Assembly (NCBI GenBank): GCA_023433345.1
Contig: JAEZDA010000098.1
Span: 1-7,866, forward strand
Source: Bacteroidota bacterium
GTDB taxonomy: Bacteria; Bacteroidota; Bacteroidia; Chitinophagales; Chitinophagaceae
Length of the DNA: 7,866 nucleotides
Reading direction: 5' to 3'
Position numbers and translations under genes: made by a program. The notes beneath the pieces were generated by a model. That model was not told where the DNA came from. It saw only the letters and a program-made list of their open reading frames with translations, and made no database searches. This document shows, in pieces, positions 6,160-7,866 of the stretch; within the stretch, counting starts at the first letter, position 1, and each line of letters begins with the position of its first letter.

Positions 6160-6175
6160 TCAAAAAACCAACTAA

Positions 6176-6433
6176 ATGAAAAAAGAAATTCATCCCAAAA
6201 ATTACCGCACGGTGGTATTTAAAGATATGAGTAATGGTCATACATTTCTCAGCCGTTCTACCGCAGATTCAAAAGAAACCATCGTGTTTGAAGAAGATGG
6301 TCAGGAGTATCCTGTGATAAAACTGGAGATCTCAAACACCTCGCATCCTTTTTACACAGGTAAGAATGTGTTGGTGGATACAGCAGGGCGTATCGACAAG
6401 TTTAAGAAGCGCTACGAGAAGAAAGGGAAATAA
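6176..6433 (+). CDS. rpmE2: 50S ribosomal protein L31, type B (zinc-free)
   Basis: This 85-residue protein is a large-subunit ribosomal protein that helps bridge the 50S and 30S subunits. Family marks are the N-terminal MKKEIHPKNYRTVVFKD, the middle EYPVIKLEISNTSHPFYTGK, and the basic end RIDKFKKRYEKKGK. It contains no cysteine at all, so it is the C-minus form that does not bind zinc; it resembles E. coli YkgM in length and motifs. In bacteria with both forms, the zinc-free form replaces the zinc form under zinc starvation. In many Bacteroidota it appears to be the ordinary copy, and no Zur-box-like site is obvious here. The ATG at 6176 has no Shine-Dalgarno sequence. Its own promoter box and terminator suggest a single-gene unit. 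Confidence 0.96.
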   Translation: MKKEIHPKNYRTVVFKDMSNGHTFLSRSTADSKETIVFEEDGQEYPVIKLEISNTSHPFYTGKNVLVDTAGRIDKFKKRYEKKGK

Positions 6434-6456
6434 TTTTCTTCATGGCAAATAAATTG

Positions 6457-6481
6457 AACCTTCCTCCGGGAAGGTTTTTTT
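6457..6481 (+). terminator. Intrinsic terminator after rpmE2
   Basis: AACCTTCC (6457-6464) pairs perfectly with GGAAGGTT (6469-6476) around TCCG. The T run spans 6475-6481. It begins 24 bases after the rpmE2 stop, and the promoter box of the next gene is 15 bases after the T run. Confidence 0.9.
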
Positions 6482-6496
6482 ATTGCCCTGCTTTGT

Positions 6497-6504
6497 TAGC
6501 TTTG
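6497..6504 (+). promoter_or_regulatory. -7 promoter box of the GlmU-like gene and tpiA
   Basis: TAGCTTTG matches TAnnTTTG and is followed by C. The expected start of transcription, near 6510, leaves a leader of about 15 bases. The T-rich end of the preceding terminator and TTG at 6483-6485 lie upstream, but the spacing is short for a standard -33 element. Confidence 0.45.
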
Positions 6505-6525
6505 CCCAAAACAAACTTCACCTAA

Positions 6526-7596
6526 ATGGGGGTTGTACTATTTGATGAGCAGATACGCGCAAACCTTTTTCCTTTTACGGAAACGCGCCATACTGCAAAC
6601 ATCCGTATAGGTATATTTTCAATTCGTGAAAAATGGGAAAGGTTAACGGGGTCCCCGGTGAAGCTCGTGCTGTCTGGCAATGATATAACGGAAGGCGAGA
6701 TCGGAATTCCGGCTAACATCCTTCCTGCACAGGACGACTATTTGCAGATAATCGAAACCTTTCGTTCTGAAAAAGTGTTGCCGGATGAAATACGCAGGAT
6801 AGATCGGCCCTGGGATATTTTTCTTCATAACGCATGGGCAATAAAAAGCGATGCATACATAGTAATGAATGAAAAAAAGTCGGCTCCGATTTCTTCAACG
6901 AACAAATGCCTCAACGAGAGAGCCATCTTCCTGGAAGAGGGTGTTACGATGGAGCACTGTATAATCAATGCAACGGAGGGAGCAGTGTATATTGGCAGAA
7001 ATGCACTGGTAATGGAAGGAACGATGATACGCGGGCCGGTTTCAATTGGTGAGAATGCTGTAGTGAAGATGGGCGCTAAGTTGTATGCAGGAACAACTGT
7101 TGGTCCGCATTGTGTGGCCGGTGGTGAAATAAAGAACAGTGTGTTGATGGAATACAGTAATAAGGCGCATGATGGTTATCTCGGTGACAGTGTGATCGGC
7201 GCATGGTGCAATATTGGTGCAGGCACCTCCAATTCAAACATGAAAAATAATGCAGGTGATGTTTATTACCTGTTCGACAAGGACGAATCGCCACTTACTG
7301 CCGGCAGTAAAGCTGGTTTGCTCATGGGTGATTACAGCAGGTGTGCTATTAATACCTCTTTTAATACAGGAACCATCGTGGGTGTGTGCTGTAATATCTT
7401 TGGAAGAGATTTTCCCCTGAAACTTACACCAAACTTTTCGTGGGGAGAAACCAAATACCAGCTTGAGAAGGCTTTGGAAGACATTTCTAAATGGAAGGCC
7501 ATGAAGGGAGAAGAACTTTCTCAAAATGAAACCGATATTTTGACTCAACTATACTATAAATCTTTTGAAAATGAGAAAACAAATAGCAGCAGCTAA
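6526..7596 (+). CDS. GlmU-like putative sugar nucleotidyltransferase/acetyltransferase
   Basis: This 356-residue protein has an N-terminal region of about 125 residues and a left-handed beta-helix at about 130-295. The N-terminus reads LFPFTETRHTANIRIGIFSIREKWE, a pattern of the alternative Bacteroidota GlmU group, not the classical LAAGxGTRM loop. The helix shows hexapeptide repeats (VYIGRNALVMEGTMIRGPVSIGENAVVKMG). It also has a GlmU acetyltransferase-like site: H215 and Y218 in KAHDGYLGD correspond to E. coli His363 and Tyr366, then NIGAGTSNSN at 229-238. By family, it should make UDP-GlcNAc from glucosamine-1-phosphate for peptidoglycan and LPS. The uridylyltransferase half is much shorter than in E. 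coli GlmU, so that activity is less certain. The C-terminus (about 305-356) is helical and ends inside tpiA. Its start has no Shine-Dalgarno sequence. It could instead act on another sugar nucleotide. Confidence 0.82.
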   Translation: MGVVLFDEQIRANLFPFTETRHTANIRIGIFSIREKWERLTGSPVKLVLSGNDITEGEIGIPANILPAQDDYLQIIETFRSEKVLPDEIRRIDRPWDIFLHNAWAIKSDAYIVMNEKKSAPISSTNKCLNERAIFLEEGVTMEHCIINATEGAVYIGRNALVMEGTMIRGPVSIGENAVVKMGAKLYAGTTVGPHCVAGGEIKNSVLMEYSNKAHDGYLGDSVIGAWCNIGAGTSNSNMKNNAGDVYYLFDKDESPLTAGSKAGLLMGDYSRCAINTSFNTGTIVGVCCNIFGRDFPLKLTPNFSWGETKYQLEKALEDISKWKAMKGEELSQNETDILTQLYYKSFENEKTNSSS

Positions 7597-7866
7597 CTGG
7601 AAGATGAATTTGACCTGGCAAGGCGCGGGTGAACTGATGGATGCAATACTGAAAACTGATCATACTCTTGCTGAGTTGCAGCTCGCCATCTTTGCCGTTC
7701 CATTTCCATTCCTCGATGCCATGCTGCAAAAAGTTCAGGGGAAGCAGAATGTTCTTATAGCCGCGCAAAACTGCGCATCAAATAAAAACGGAGCCTACAC
7801 CGGGGAAGTGAGCGCTGAAATGTTGCAAAGTATGGGCATTAAATATGTGATCATCGGGCACAGTGA
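7571..7866 (+). CDS. tpiA: Triosephosphate isomerase, 3' partial
   Basis: The frame from ATG 7571 stays open to the window edge, giving 98 complete codons. TpiA interconverts dihydroxyacetone phosphate and glyceraldehyde-3-phosphate in the cytoplasm. The N-terminal AAANWKMN holds Asn9 and Lys11 of the active site. AAQNCASNKNGAYTGEVSAEML is the conserved dimer-loop region (65-86). VIIGHS at 93-98 carries the catalytic histidine, His97. The catalytic glutamate and phosphate-binding loops lie beyond the window. The start codon is inside the GlmU-like gene: the two overlap by 26 bases in different frames, which suggests cotranscription and possibly coupled translation. Confidence 0.97.
   Translation, partial: MRKQIAAANWKMNLTWQGAGELMDAILKTDHTLAELQLAIFAVPFPFLDAMLQKVQGKQNVLIAAQNCASNKNGAYTGEVSAEMLQSMGIKYVIIGHS

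Noticed and set aside
7487..7768. A 93-codon minus-strand reading frame at the right end
   Set aside because: It is antisense to the end of the GlmU-like gene and the start of tpiA, both strongly supported, and shows no recognisable family pattern.
1..7866. A novel defence, mobile or secondary-metabolite system
   Set aside because: Every sizeable coding region matches a recognisable family, and no transposase, nuclease, toxin, integrase, repeat array or compositional break is visible.

Overview
The window looks like an ordinary chromosomal housekeeping segment from a member of the Bacteroidota, probably near Chitinophagales or Sphingobacteriales. That placement is inference. It rests on TAnnTTTG-type -7 promoter boxes, A-rich leaders without Shine-Dalgarno sequences, a large divergent Lgt, a short alternative GlmU-like protein, and a TonB-receptor-like barrel with an N-terminal carboxypeptidase-regulatory-type domain. 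I see no rRNA, tRNA, CRISPR array, insertion sequence, phage gene or toxin-antitoxin pair.

Layout: (1) The 3' part of an NTF2-like gene runs into the window from the left edge. It converges on a minus-strand small heat-shock gene (hsp20), which has its own terminator between them. (2) A 231-bp divergent spacer separates hsp20 from a plus-strand bacilliredoxin gene, whose leader holds two adjoining palindromes and which ends at a strong terminator. (3) lgt follows, encoding prolipoprotein diacylglyceryl transferase. (4) A 154-bp spacer carries a promoter with nested inverted repeats, followed by a large outer-membrane receptor gene and a very clear terminator. (5) yajQ starts only 13 bases after its -7 box. 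(6) rpmE2 (zinc-free type B ribosomal protein L31) has its own promoter, a small leader hairpin and a terminator. (7) A GlmU-like nucleotidyl/acetyltransferase gene overlaps tpiA by 26 bases. tpiA runs off the right edge.

All genes except hsp20 are on the plus strand. Most seem to be single transcription units bounded by intrinsic terminators; the exception is the GlmU-like/tpiA pair, which should be cotranscribed and possibly translationally coupled. Several products concern the envelope: Lgt for lipoprotein maturation, the GlmU-like protein probably for UDP-GlcNAc, and the outer-membrane barrel. Others concern protein or thiol stress (Hsp20, bacilliredoxin). I see no dedicated multi-gene pathway or defence system. 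The least explained signals are in the short non-coding regions: palindromes before the bacilliredoxin gene, nested inverted repeats at the receptor promoter, and a hairpin in the L31 leader.
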